Below, piece by piece: positions 8,992-17,359 of a stretch of 64,000 nt of DNA. Numbering within the stretch: position 1 is the first letter of the stretch; each line of letters begins with the position of its first letter. Source of the DNA: Bacteroidales bacterium (GTDB lineage Bacteria > Bacteroidota > Bacteroidia > Bacteroidales > Muribaculaceae); contig SFFL01000006.1 in NCBI GenBank assembly GCA_004557825.1, positions 33,987 through 97,986 of the forward strand. The letters run 5' to 3'. Below the pieces are notes generated by a model that saw only the letters and a list, made by a program, of their open reading frames with translations, did no database searches and was not told where the DNA came from. A program made the position numbers and the translations under genes.

Positions 8992-9057
8992 ATTCCTATT
9001 ACCGGTTATACTCTATACTATTGCCGGTTATACTCTTTCCTCTTACTGGTTACACTC
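8992..9057. repeat. 22-bp tandem repeat, three units
   Basis: Three exact-period 22-bp units (8992-9013, 9014-9035, 9036-9057) sharing the ending CCGGTTATACTC or TGGTTACACTC, preceded by an AT-rich (TATATTA) stretch that resembles a decayed fourth unit. The last unit supplies the stop codon of the minus-strand gene ending at 9056. A variable-number locus is possible. Confidence 0.7.
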
Positions 9058-9529
9058 AATCCTCCTCCTTGCTGTCCGGGCCAACCCCTTTATCGCTCTG
9101 CTGATATTTCGGATTTACATATACCCTCACATTCTGTCGGCGGAAATTCTCTTTCTTGCACGCCCAGAACTGCCGGTTGGCCTTGCGCATAGGCTTGTAG
9201 CGGTCGGGGATGCCCAGGTCGTGGAGCACAATCTTCACGAGCAACCGTCCGCAGGGAGCGGCCATAAATTCGCTGAATGTATCGGCTCGGAATTCCTCTT
9301 TATTGCGCTCCATCAGCACATTATACTTCCGCTTTTTATCCTCCCACGAATGAAAAATGTTTACAGCGCCTTTCAGCACTATAAACACTGCAATGACTTG
9401 ACATACGATAGCCACCCACCCATAGCGGTATGCCGGAAGAAATCCCAGGCCTATGCTCAGAAAGAGCAGGAAGAAGGCCCAGAAATTCAGGTACATATAC
9501 CGCGGGAAGGTGGCTATCGGATGCGTCAT
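9056..9529 (-). CDS. Small membrane protein of unknown function
   Basis: 157 residues, no family recognised. Two hydrophobic segments at about 11-33 (YLNFWAFFLLFLSIGLGF) and 38-57 (VAIVCQVIAVFIVLKGAV) place the N-terminus in the membrane. The rest is a cytosolic, strongly basic domain (KKRKYNVLMERNK, RKANRQFWACKKENFRRQNVRV) with a short acidic tail (SKEED). It follows the PH-like gene by 18 bp on the same strand, so the two are probably co-transcribed and may work together at the membrane. A 22-bp tandem repeat covers its stop codon. Confidence 0.7.
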   Translation of the reverse strand: MTHPIATFPRYMYLNFWAFFLLFLSIGLGFLPAYRYGWVAIVCQVIAVFIVLKGAVNIFHSWEDKKRKYNVLMERNKEEFRADTFSEFMAAPCGRLLVKIVLHDLGIPDRYKPMRKANRQFWACKKENFRRQNVRVYVNPKYQQSDKGVGPDSKEED

Positions 9530-9547
9530 ACTAAATCAGCGAGAACG

Positions 9548-9991
9548 TTATTTCTTGTTGGCGAACTGAATAAAACGATAGAATTCATCAACAATGCGCT
9601 GTGCGCCCTTCTCGTCTTCACCCTTGAGCAGAATGGCAGTACGCTGGGTAAAAGCGTCGTAGTAAAGGGTGTAAGCCTGGCAGAAGCAGCCGCAGCATGT
9701 GGCTTCCTTGGTGTAGCCTACCTCTTTAATACTTGCAGGAAGCACATACTTCACTGCCTTCGACGAATTGAACACATAGCAAAGACGTGTCTGGGCAATC
9801 TCCACAAGGCGCTCGTTGGTGAGAACGATGTAGCCCTTGCGGGTGCAGCCGAGGATCATGTAGATGATGCGCAGAATCGAACCAAAGAACTGTGCGATGG
9901 GGTTGGAGCTGGAAGCCCAGAGTTCGGCCTCTAATTCGAGGATTACTTCTTCGCCCTCAGAGAGGACAATACCGGATTTGGGTTTAGACAT
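9548..9991 (-). CDS. PH-like domain protein, unknown function
   Basis: 147 residues. The pattern VILELEAELW then GYIVLTNERLVEI, VFNSSKAVKYVLPASIKEVGY and YYDAFTQRTAILLKG, ending in a helix, matches the bacterial pleckstrin-homology-like fold (strands, then a C-terminal helix). A hydrophobic patch (FFGSILRIIYMILGC, about 35-50) may dip into the membrane. Four Cys cluster at TCCGCFCQ (about 99-106), unusual for the fold and a possible metal or disulfide site. It is first of a two-gene unit with the small membrane protein downstream. The fold call is tentative. Confidence 0.65.
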   Translation of the reverse strand: MSKPKSGIVLSEGEEVILELEAELWASSSNPIAQFFGSILRIIYMILGCTRKGYIVLTNERLVEIAQTRLCYVFNSSKAVKYVLPASIKEVGYTKEATCCGCFCQAYTLYYDAFTQRTAILLKGEDEKGAQRIVDEFYRFIQFANKK

Positions 9992-10281
9992 AATGTAATT
10001 AATGTATTTGGTTTATTCCTACACCCTTTTAAGCGGCGGCTCGGAAATTTCCATTTATCGTAATTTCAATGAATTTGTCAAACGTTACTGCCTGAAAATC
10101 AGTTTACCACGGCCTCGATTTTCCCGGACATCATTTCCCGAAGGGAATTTTTACAAGGCGACTGTGTCAAAGTATTTTTACTACTCCGACACAGCGCACT
10201 ATATAAAGATATCCGTAGAAGTGAGCGTGTTATTTCTCAGAAAAAGTGATTATTTATTCTTCAGGGATAGAAGCAAGAGGC
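9992..10281. other. Gene-free, AT-rich gap
   Basis: About 290 bases between the PH-like gene and the end of the lipoprotein gene. No credible reading frame, tRNA, strong hairpin or TAnnTTTG box was seen. It presumably holds the promoter of the PH-like gene and the 3' end of the lipoprotein transcript. Confidence 0.5.
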
Positions 10282-10971
10282 TTATTTCTCAGACTTGTAG
10301 GAGAGCTGGAGCTTTGTGGCTTTGGCACATCCTTCAGCATTTTTATCAGTGATAGTGAAAGTCTCAAATGTGAGAGGAGTGCCTGCGGGAATGCCCAACT
10401 CGGTATCGGCGATTTTCCCGATAGGGAAATATGCGATTTTGCTGGTAAACAGCTCATTGCCTGCATCATCAAGGCCAACGAGATACACAGGTTCGGAAAG
10501 TCCGACATATCTCGATACATCACTGGAGCCGGAAAGAGTTTTGCTGTTTTCGCTCTGATAAACCTGCGCGGCCTCAATGTTGCCGGCGAGTTTGAAGCGC
10601 GGAGTTAGGTCGCTCTTCGACCGGAACCCATCATAAGTAAGAGTCACGGGAGAATTTACGCGGAAATAGTCGTTTGTCTCAATCTCGATGGTCTTGCCGT
10701 CGAGAGCCTTTGCAGCTTCCTCAATCTTGGCAGTGTATTCTTTTTCGGCGCTTTCAGCATCCTCCATAATACTCTTGGCCTCGCTCTCGGAGCTGCAGTT
10801 CTTAAACTGCTCTTTCAGGGCATCTTTCTTCTCAGTCATTTGCATAAATACACCGGGCACGGAGCCGAAGAACTTGGAATCGGAAGAAGAACCGGCGCCA
10901 CCTCCGCACGATGCAAGAGTGGTCAGAGCCAGAGCCACGAGAGCGGGAGCAAACAGATTTGATTTTTTCAT
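10282..10971 (-). CDS. Small lipoprotein of unknown function
   Basis: 229 residues with a lipoprotein signal peptide (LALTTLASCGGG, Cys22 the lipidated residue) and a Gly/Ser-rich tether. A charged helix follows (about 45-85; MTEKKDALKEQFKNCSSESEAKSIMEDAE is characteristic but shown here only in part: EQFKNCSSESEAKS). The rest is a beta-rich domain (PVTLTYDGFRSKSDLTPRF, TPLTFETFTITDKN). The C-terminal half resembles small periplasmic beta-sandwich proteins, but no family is recognised. It has its own promoter about 100 bases upstream and no operon partner. Confidence 0.72.
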   Translation of the reverse strand: MKKSNLFAPALVALALTTLASCGGGAGSSSDSKFFGSVPGVFMQMTEKKDALKEQFKNCSSESEAKSIMEDAESAEKEYTAKIEEAAKALDGKTIEIETNDYFRVNSPVTLTYDGFRSKSDLTPRFKLAGNIEAAQVYQSENSKTLSGSSDVSRYVGLSEPVYLVGLDDAGNELFTSKIAYFPIGKIADTELGIPAGTPLTFETFTITDKNAEGCAKATKLQLSYKSEK

Positions 10972-11073
10972 TGAAACAGTATTTACGGTTAATAAATTTA
11001 GGGTCAGTAATTTTTATGTGTTTAATAATCTATGTTGTCTGCAGTATAGGAATCTGTAGAAAAATGTCTGCAG

Positions 11074-11081
11074 CAAAGGTA
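11074..11081 (-). promoter_or_regulatory. -7 box of the lipoprotein gene
   Basis: TACCTTTG on the minus strand, giving a 5' leader of about 97 bases before the ATG at 10971. No clean -33 motif at the usual distance. Confidence 0.55.
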
Positions 11082-11221
11082 TGCCCCAATATGCCCTCCG
11101 GCCTAATTATTCCGACAAAAAGAATTCACAATGTGGCAATTTCCGGTTAACAATCCATCAAAATAGATTAACAATATTACAAAAACCAGCTATCTGCCGC
11201 TGCATCAGCCATCTATTACGC

Positions 11222-12250
11222 TCAGTCGCACCCCGCAGAAGACCTGTATTGCGACGGGCTTACCCCTTTGATTTTAGTAAATACACGGATAAATGATTGC
11301 GAAGAATTGTAGCCCGACTTCTCAGCGATGAGTTTCACGCTGTCATCGGAGTTTATAAGGTAGTGGCAGGCATACTCGATGCGCAGCCCGTTGACATAAT
11401 CATAGAAGGAGGTCGATGCCTCGCGATTGAAATAAGCGCTCACATAAGTGCGGTTGGAGCCGACAGCCACAGCCACATCGGAGATTTTGAGATTGGGATT
11501 CAGGAAAATCTTCTCCTCGGCAAAGAGGCGGTCGATGCGGCGCCCGAGGTCGGAAAGCGGAGCCTGGTCGGCATCGGCATCAGCCGTTTCGGGCGTATGT
11601 GCGTTGAGGCTGTCCATCACCTCCTCATGCTTGTAGAGGAAATAGTCGATAATCATCCATATCGTCACAGAGACCAGGAGGTAGACACAGTCCATATATT
11701 CGTGTACCATCACTGTATCCAGGACCCAAACCGACATCAACACGAAGAAGAACCAGAGGATTTTGCGCAGCCAGCCGAGGTTGATATGGTCGGTGAACGA
11801 GAACTGCTCCTTGAGTTTCTGATTGTATATGCCTATATTGATATGAGTCCAGATAAGATAGGATGTGCCATACACAAACACTCCGGCTATCAGCAACCAG
11901 TAGGCATATTTCACCCCGGCACAATAGAGCAATGCTATCACCACGAAAGGAAACACATTAGCCATTGCCACGCGCCAGGTCACGGTGAACGGGCGCACCA
12001 ACTCGCGCAGAATCAGGCCATACATAGGCACTGCCACCACATCGATGCAGGTCATTATAGTCCCGTAATACTCGTTGAGATAGATTTCGCCAAAGATAAA
12101 TGCCTGCGATATGAGGCTCTGCGCACCCAGAAGCACCATCAGCGACGCCACAATGGTGGATAGTCTCCCTTTTCGGCGGAAAAACAGCCATGCTGTCATT
12201 CCGAAGAACATTACGGAGAGACCATATATAAATGAGAGTAAATTATCCAT
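11222..12250 (-). CDS. Membrane-anchored AraC-family transcription regulator
   Basis: With the start at 12250 (MDNLLSFIYGLSV) it has 342 residues; the frame is open 60 bases further up, but the hydrophobic start fits better. About six membrane helices occupy residues 1-200 (SVMFFGMTAWLFF, VFPFVVIALLYCAG, ILWFFFVLMSVWVLDTVM, VYLLVSVTIWMIIDYFLY). The C-terminal third is an AraC double helix-turn-helix (KISDVAVAVGSNRTYVSAYFNRE and IAEKSGYNSSQSFIRVFTKIKGVSPSQYR). Membrane AraC proteins are common in Bacteroidetes and probably sense envelope signals. It is monocistronic with its own promoter. Targets are unknown. Confidence 0.88.
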   Translation of the reverse strand: MDNLLSFIYGLSVMFFGMTAWLFFRRKGRLSTIVASLMVLLGAQSLISQAFIFGEIYLNEYYGTIMTCIDVVAVPMYGLILRELVRPFTVTWRVAMANVFPFVVIALLYCAGVKYAYWLLIAGVFVYGTSYLIWTHINIGIYNQKLKEQFSFTDHINLGWLRKILWFFFVLMSVWVLDTVMVHEYMDCVYLLVSVTIWMIIDYFLYKHEEVMDSLNAHTPETADADADQAPLSDLGRRIDRLFAEEKIFLNPNLKISDVAVAVGSNRTYVSAYFNREASTSFYDYVNGLRIEYACHYLINSDDSVKLIAEKSGYNSSQSFIRVFTKIKGVSPSQYRSSAGCD

Positions 12251-12365
12251 TGACGTAACGTACTGATTGCGGTGCTTGGGGCCACTCCGCTTCAAGGGAG
12301 AACGCGACACATCGCGGCGAGGGGTTGGTATTTAGTATAAGCTGTGCGTTTAAAAAATTGATTTA

Positions 12366-12397
12366 CAAATATATAAATTATTTCTCAAACCACCAAA
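12366..12397 (-). promoter_or_regulatory. Promoter of the AraC-family gene
   Basis: Minus-strand TATATTTG (12366-12373) with TTTG (12394-12397) exactly 20 bases upstream, the best Bacteroidetes spacing. The leader to the ATG at 12250 is about 110 bases. Confidence 0.65.
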
Positions 12398-12450
12398 TAA
12401 TTGCGGAATAAGCCATCACGAAAGCAGGACATTAATCATCAGGGATGGCA

Positions 12451-13107
12451 TTAATTATGGTAATTATTCTTCTTGAGATACCCTTTGTCGATGGCTTTGA
12501 TTATAAGGTCAGCCACATTTACAGCCCCTAATTTGGCAAACAGCGATTTGCGGTGCGACTCCACGGTGTTGTCGGTGACAAACATCGCAGCGGCAATCTC
12601 TTTCGATGTTTTGCCCAGAGCAATCTGATGGAGCACCTCCAGTTCGCGGGCGGTAGGATAGGTAGCGGAATCGCGTGCCAGCTCAAGCGCCTTCAGCGCC
12701 CCTTTGCAGTAATATTTGCGCCCCGCATGAAGTTCGGTCATAGCCATAGAAATCTCGCTGCCGTCGTCCGACTTATAGATTATGGCATCAACATTGCGAG
12801 CAAGCAGCTTGCGCAGCGTCCAGATTTCGTCGTGAACCGTGCTTACGATAATATGAGCACCGGGGATGCGGGTACGAATCATTTCAATAAGGACAAATCC
12901 ATCAATGTCGGGCAACTCCAGGTCGATGATATAGAAATCATACCTGTGCCCGGCATCTACATGTCCGACCAGCTCCGTAGCGGACTTGAATGTATCTATG
13001 TGACCCACCCCGCTCTTCATCAGTATGGAGTTGAATCCTTCTCTGATAAGGTCGTGGTCGTCTACGATAGCCACTTTCATCTTTGCGAAAATAGGTTCTT
13101 CTGTCAT
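12451..13107 (-). CDS. LuxR/NarL-type response regulator
   Basis: 218 residues. The receiver domain has acidic pocket residues in IVDDHDLIREG, the phospho-acceptor Asp in FYIIDLELPDIDG, Thr/Ser in VSTVHDE and the conserved Lys in IYKSDD. The C-terminal LuxR helix-turn-helix reads REVLEVLHQIALGK-type: LEVLHQIALGKTSKEIAAAM and TDNTVESHRKSLFAKL. An alternative start at 13080 (MKVAIVDD) is equally plausible. Its probable partner is the HisKA_3 kinase upstream on the same strand, but it has its own promoter, so regulator and kinase levels may be set separately. Confidence 0.93.
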   Translation of the reverse strand: MTEEPIFAKMKVAIVDDHDLIREGFNSILMKSGVGHIDTFKSATELVGHVDAGHRYDFYIIDLELPDIDGFVLIEMIRTRIPGAHIIVSTVHDEIWTLRKLLARNVDAIIYKSDDGSEISMAMTELHAGRKYYCKGALKALELARDSATYPTARELEVLHQIALGKTSKEIAAAMFVTDNTVESHRKSLFAKLGAVNVADLIIKAIDKGYLKKNNYHN

Positions 13108-13249
13108 GTGGAGGCTTGCTCTTCAAAATGAAGTTGCCTGAAAATCCTCAATCAAGACGAAGACAATCCCGGGAGCTTTCAAGGCACGCAGGATCACCTG
13201 ATTCTCGACTACATTAAGCTTCTTCAGACAGCTAACATGGAATTTGTTG

Positions 13250-13280
13250 CAAATTTAGCAAGCTTCTAAATATCCGTCAA
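13250..13280 (-). promoter_or_regulatory. Promoter of the response-regulator gene
   Basis: Minus-strand TAAATTTG (13250-13257) with TTG (13278-13280) 20 bases upstream, lying in the gap between kinase and regulator genes. Confidence 0.6.
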
Positions 13281-13308
13281 TTACGGATTTCCGTAGTTTT
13301 TCAATAAA

Positions 13309-15045
13309 TTATGGTGTTTTTACAGTCAATATCACCTCAGTACCGCCATTATCAGCAGTGTTCACCTCCAAAGATCCGCCGACCGAGATGGCTCTGCGGC
13401 GCATCGATTCTTCGCCGATTCCTTTCTTGTCGGAGGAATGATATGTACCGTTATCGACCACGGAGGCAGCGAGGTTATTGGCGTCCAGCGAAAGCGTCAC
13501 GGCGATTTCCGAAGCACCGGAATGTTTCACCGCATTGCCCACAGCCTCCTGCACAATACGATACACCTCCAGTGCCACATTATCGGGCACATCTTCCCAC
13601 CGGCTGCCCGTCAGCGAGGATGAATAATTGATACTGATATTTTCAGCAGCCTCATCCTGCCGGCTCACGAAATAGCGGAGCACTTCGTCGAGCGAGGCAT
13701 AGGTAAATTCGGGCGGCATAAGTTCGTGAGAGATTCTGCGCACAGCCTCGCGGCAGGTGTCGAGCATCGCAGTGGCAGTTTCCGCCGATTCCCCCTGCTG
13801 CACCTTCATCTGTATGGCCAGCAAATCATTGCATACGCCATCGTGCAGTTCGGCCGATATGCGGCGGCGTTCGTTCTCCAGACCCTGGATATACTGGCGC
13901 ATACGGCGGCGTTTCTGACCGCTGGCATATACCGTGAACACCACAACCAGCACCAGCAGGAGCGCGATGGCGGCAAACAGCCACACCAGCGTGCGGGCGT
14001 GGCTCGCCTGGCTCTGCGCCAGCGCCAGTTCTTTTTCCTTGGCATCATATTTCACTGTAATATCCTGGAGGCTTTGCGATTTTTCCTCCTCCCAGAGTTT
14101 ATTGCGCAACTCATATCCTTTGAGCAGCACATCATAGGCATTGCGGTAATCGCCCAACTGCGCGTATGCCTCGTGCATATTGCCATAGCAGTCGAGCTGC
14201 ACGAAGGGCAGATTCTCCATCCCGTCAAGGGCGAGTATTTTCTTAAACCACTCAATTGCATTCTTGTAATCGTTGTTGACCAGACTGATTGAGCACTCAG
14301 CCTGGTAGTAGACAAGCACTGCCATCATCGACTGAATCTCCGGGAGCAACGACTTGCACTTCTCGCGCCAGAGCTCGGCCTCGGTCTTCTTGTCGCTGCG
14401 GTCGGCTACGAGCATCGCATACGCGGCAGCACGGAATGCGGCTTCCTTGTTGCCAGATTCCAGTGCGTCGCCATAAGCCATACTCTGATATTTCATCGCG
14501 TTCACAAGGTCTTTGCAAGCGGTGAACACCGAACCGACTACGCCGTAGGTCATACTCCTCGTTTCGGCATCGGTGCTTTTCTCCACCCATCGGGCAGCCG
14601 CCAAGGCATTCTTAGCGGCATCATACTTCTGCTGCATATCCAGATTAAACACGGAGAGATTGACATACAGCGTGGCGGCTTCTTCGATTGCTTCTTCGTC
14701 GGGTTTCTGCCGGAACGCGTCGGAGGCCACAATCGCAAGCGCTTTCTCGTAGCACCCGAGCGCCTCTTCTACCCGGCCAAGCGACCTCAGAAACACCCCC
14801 TGCGAGGAATTGGCACCCACTATCAGCGTGGGATTTTTTGTTTTCTCAGACAGCGCAATTACCTTCTCTCCTATCATCGCGGCCGAGTCGGTGCGCCCTA
14901 TGCTATGCAGACTGTCGGCGGCAGCCCTCAGCCGGGCTATTTCTTCGATATTGTCGGCAGCGGAGGCTTTCAGGCATACCAGCACGCACGCCAAAGCCAG
15001 GAAGATGCGGCATACACTTCCCGTAGCCAGATTCTTCGTTTTCAT
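13309..15045 (-). CDS. TPR-containing sensor histidine kinase (HisKA_3)
   Basis: 578 residues from the start at 15045 (MKTKNLATGS), which is followed by a good signal peptide and lies behind a promoter; the frame stays open further up but without coding character. The periplasmic sensor region (about 30-355) is built of TPR-like helices (LGRVEEALGCYEKALAI, YKNAIEWFKKILAL, LGDYRNAYDVLLKGYEL). One membrane helix follows (LVWLFAAIALLLVLVVVF). The HisKA_3 dimerisation box holds the phospho-acceptor His in RRRISAELHDGVCNDLLAI, and the ATPase domain has NAVKHSGASE and VVDNGT. It probably phosphorylates the LuxR-type regulator downstream. Signal unknown. Confidence 0.92.
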   Translation of the reverse strand: MKTKNLATGSVCRIFLALACVLVCLKASAADNIEEIARLRAAADSLHSIGRTDSAAMIGEKVIALSEKTKNPTLIVGANSSQGVFLRSLGRVEEALGCYEKALAIVASDAFRQKPDEEAIEEAATLYVNLSVFNLDMQQKYDAAKNALAAARWVEKSTDAETRSMTYGVVGSVFTACKDLVNAMKYQSMAYGDALESGNKEAAFRAAAYAMLVADRSDKKTEAELWREKCKSLLPEIQSMMAVLVYYQAECSISLVNNDYKNAIEWFKKILALDGMENLPFVQLDCYGNMHEAYAQLGDYRNAYDVLLKGYELRNKLWEEEKSQSLQDITVKYDAKEKELALAQSQASHARTLVWLFAAIALLLVLVVVFTVYASGQKRRRMRQYIQGLENERRRISAELHDGVCNDLLAIQMKVQQGESAETATAMLDTCREAVRRISHELMPPEFTYASLDEVLRYFVSRQDEAAENISINYSSSLTGSRWEDVPDNVALEVYRIVQEAVGNAVKHSGASEIAVTLSLDANNLAASVVDNGTYHSSDKKGIGEESMRRRAISVGGSLEVNTADNGGTEVILTVKTP

Positions 15046-15076
15046 TTTATAAGCGGGTGAGTGATTGTATTTTATG

Positions 15077-15107
15077 CAAAGGTAAGCAGAATCGGCGAGA
15101 TTCCAAA
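15077..15107 (-). promoter_or_regulatory. Promoter of the TPR sensor kinase
   Basis: Minus-strand TACCTTTG (15077-15084) with TTTG (15104-15107) 19 bases upstream; about 26 bases of leader. Supports the start at 15045. Confidence 0.7.
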
Positions 15108-15194
15108 CAGGGAAGCCGCGAAAAATGAAAAGGTTGCACCGAAATGTATCGGCACAACCTCTTATGTTTAAATTGCCAAATTTCAGAGAGTGTA

Positions 15195-16532
15195 TCAGAT
15201 CACGCCCTGCTCCATCATAGCATTGGCCACCTTCATGAAGCCGGCGATATTGGCGCCCTTCATATAGTTGAGATAGCCGTCGGGCTGCATACCATATTTG
15301 AGGCACTGGTCGTGAATGGCAGCCATAATCTGATGCAGCTTGGCATCAACCTCTTCGGCTGTCCACTGGAGATGCTCGGCATCCTGAGTCATTTCCAGAC
15401 CGGAGCAAGCCACACCGCCGGCGTTCACAGCCTTGCCGGGAGCATAATTGATCTTATTCTCGATGAAGCAGTCGATAGCCTCGGGGGTGCAGCCCATATT
15501 GCTGACCTCAGCCACAAGCTTCACACCATTGGCCACAAGCTGCTTGGCATCTTCGCCGCTGACCTCATTCTGAGTAGCGCAGGGAAGAGCGATGTCGACT
15601 TTCTGTTCCCACGGTTTGCGACCGGGATAGAATGTGGCGCCGGGGAATTTCTCGGCATACGGAGCCACAATATCGTCGCCGGAGGCACGGAGTTCGAGCA
15701 TATAGTTGATCTTCTCGCCGCTCACGCCGTCGGGATCATATACATAACCGTCAGGGCCGGAGATGGTCACAACCTTTGCGCCAAGTTCGGTAGCCTTTGT
15801 AGCGGCACCCCAAGCCACGTTGCCGAAGCCCGAGATAGCCACAGTCTTGCCCTTGAGGTCTTCTTTCTTCATTGCGAGCATATTCTGCACGAAATAGAGA
15901 GCGCCGAAACCGGTAGCCTCGGGGCGCAGACGCGAACCGCCGAAGTCGAAGCCTTTACCGGTGAATGTGCCGGTGTGCTCGTCGACAAGACGTTTGTACA
16001 TACCGTACATATAACCAACTTCGCGGCCACCTACGCCGATATCACCGGCGGGCACGTCGCGGTCGGGACCGAGATGCTTCCACAGGCAGAGGATGAAGGC
16101 CTGGCAGAAACGCATAATCTCGCGGTCGCTCTTGCCACGGGGCGAGAAATCGCTGCCGCCCTTTGCACCGCCCATCGGCAGTGTGGTAAGAGCGTTTTTG
16201 AATGTCTGCTCAAAACCGAGGAACTTGAGGATGGAGAGGTTGACAGATGCATGGAAACGGATACCGCCCTTATACGGACCAATGGCATTGTTGAACTGCA
16301 CGCGATAGCCGATATTGTTCTGCACTTCGCCCTTGTCGTCAAGCCAGGTCACACGGAAGGTGACGATACGGTCAGGCTCGACCATACGTTCCACAATCTT
16401 ATTGCGTTCAAACTCGGGATGCTGATTATACACGTCGACAACCGACATAAGCACCTCCCTGACAGCCTGGAGGTATTCTTTTTCGCCCGGATGCTTAGCT
16501 TCCAGGTCGTTCATAATTTTATTAATATCCAT
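15195..16532 (-). CDS. gdhA: NADP-specific glutamate dehydrogenase
   Basis: Reductive amination of 2-oxoglutarate to glutamate, the main ammonium entry in many gut Bacteroidales. 445 residues, the usual length for the hexameric bacterial enzyme. The N-terminal substrate domain has PYKGGIRFHASVNLSILKFL and the catalytic Lys in LPMGGAKGGSDFSPRGKSD; the Rossmann domain has AISGFGNVAWGAATKA. Downstream motifs (PCATQNEVSGEDAK, GGVACSGLEMTQ) are standard. It is monocistronic with a leader of about 170 bases behind a strong promoter, leaving room for post-transcriptional control. Cofactor preference is inferred from overall similarity to NADP enzymes. Confidence 0.95.
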   Translation of the reverse strand: MDINKIMNDLEAKHPGEKEYLQAVREVLMSVVDVYNQHPEFERNKIVERMVEPDRIVTFRVTWLDDKGEVQNNIGYRVQFNNAIGPYKGGIRFHASVNLSILKFLGFEQTFKNALTTLPMGGAKGGSDFSPRGKSDREIMRFCQAFILCLWKHLGPDRDVPAGDIGVGGREVGYMYGMYKRLVDEHTGTFTGKGFDFGGSRLRPEATGFGALYFVQNMLAMKKEDLKGKTVAISGFGNVAWGAATKATELGAKVVTISGPDGYVYDPDGVSGEKINYMLELRASGDDIVAPYAEKFPGATFYPGRKPWEQKVDIALPCATQNEVSGEDAKQLVANGVKLVAEVSNMGCTPEAIDCFIENKINYAPGKAVNAGGVACSGLEMTQDAEHLQWTAEEVDAKLHQIMAAIHDQCLKYGMQPDGYLNYMKGANIAGFMKVANAMMEQGVI

Positions 16533-16705
16533 AAGGCAAGGATAAATTAAAAGGGTTGTTTCAAGGTATTACTTATTTGCCGTTTACCCGGCACCAAAGA
16601 TGCACGGATAAAACAGCGGAATTTATTCACTAATAAATTTGTGTTATAAAGCATCATCAAAAAGCAGATTATAACAGGAATCCATTGATTTAACTTATAA
16701 CACTG

Positions 16706-16736
16706 CAAATATAACATATCCCGAATAAATTTCAAA
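16706..16736 (-). promoter_or_regulatory. Promoter of gdhA
   Basis: Minus-strand TATATTTG (16706-16713) with TTTG (16733-16736) 19 bases upstream. Implies a 5' leader of about 170 bases for gdhA. Confidence 0.6.
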
Positions 16737-16983
16737 ACATTTCCCGCAAAATATTTTCACCCCGTTTTCAGTCAGCAAAATTTCGCATAGAAATCACACT
16801 GTTAATAAATATTAATGAGGCTTTATACAGGAGTGCACCACACATCATCATTGCCAACATTCCGATATAGCAAAATGCCAGCAAAATACGCATTTTATCG
16901 GCACTTTTATCAGACAATGGCCATTTCATCAACACTTTTTGCAAAATAAAGTTAAATCAAGGCAATTTTGTTGCACAAAACTA
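16737..16983. other. AT-rich gap between divergent gdhA and small-RNA promoters
   Basis: No gene seen. Several short direct repeats of the kind GCAAAAT(A/G)C occur (about 16869-16892), perhaps binding sites for a regulator of either promoter. This is suggestive only. Confidence 0.4.
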
Positions 16984-17013
16984 TTGACATCTTAAAAAAT
17001 AGCCCTAACTTTG
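16984..17013 (+). promoter_or_regulatory. Strong promoter for a candidate small RNA
   Basis: TTGAC (16984-16988) and TAACTTTG (17006-17013) with 19 bases between TTG and the -7 box, one of the best promoter matches in the window. Only a short transcript follows. Confidence 0.72.
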
Positions 17014-17018
17014 CAACG

Positions 17019-17083
17019 TGTTTTTCATGGTATTAGATTTAAGGTTAACTAAGATTGATTGTCGGGAGACAATCAATTTTTTT
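17019..17083 (+). ncRNA. Candidate small RNA or leader with intrinsic terminator
   Basis: A transcript of about 65 nt begins just after the TAACTTTG box and ends at a perfect 10-bp hairpin, ATTGATTGTC (17054-17063), loop GGGA, GACAATCAAT (17068-17077), followed by six or more T. The 5' half contains the phrase GGTATTAGATTTAAGGTTAA. No convincing reading frame fits. From memory, similar phrases occur in other Bacteroidales intergenic regions, but this was not checked. It could be a stand-alone small RNA or an attenuated leader whose read-through reaches the MBOAT gene 280 bases on. Class unknown. Confidence 0.55.
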
Positions 17084-17225
17084 ATGCCTATTTGCGCTGA
17101 TTTCCACTAATTTACTGAATTATAGAAGCTTATCAATTAACCCCAAATCACCAAATCCGTACATTTGTACACAATTTAGCCCAATTTTTTTGATGTTTAT
17201 GGTGATGAAATCCATAGTTATTGTG

Positions 17226-17233
17226 TAACTTTG
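17226..17233 (+). promoter_or_regulatory. -7 box of the MBOAT/DHHW operon
   Basis: TAACTTTG, followed by GC and a leader of about 125 bases. No good -33 TTTG at 19-21 bases, so perhaps dependent on an activator. Confidence 0.6.
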
Positions 17234-17250
17234 CAGGCCCAAAGGTTACA

Positions 17251-17317
17251 ATGCTACTAAGGTTACAATTTACCCAAGGTAATATGCTACTAAGGTTAGG
17301 AATTACCCGAGGCAAGG
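17251..17317 (+). repeat. 33-bp direct repeat in the MBOAT leader
   Basis: Two units in the 5' leader, each starting ATGCTACTAAGGTTA (17251-17265 and 17284-17298) and continuing with AATTTACCCAAGG or AATTACCCGAGG. A third partial AAGGTTACA precedes them. They could bind a regulator or form alternative RNA structures. Confidence 0.6.
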
Positions 17318-17359
17318 ATTTTTCCCGAAGGCAACTGTTTATTATTTTGAAGTACGACA

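Noticed and set aside
15144..16550. 468-codon frame on plus opposite gdhA
   Set aside because: Mirror of codon bias in gdhA; translation has no family character and no promoter.
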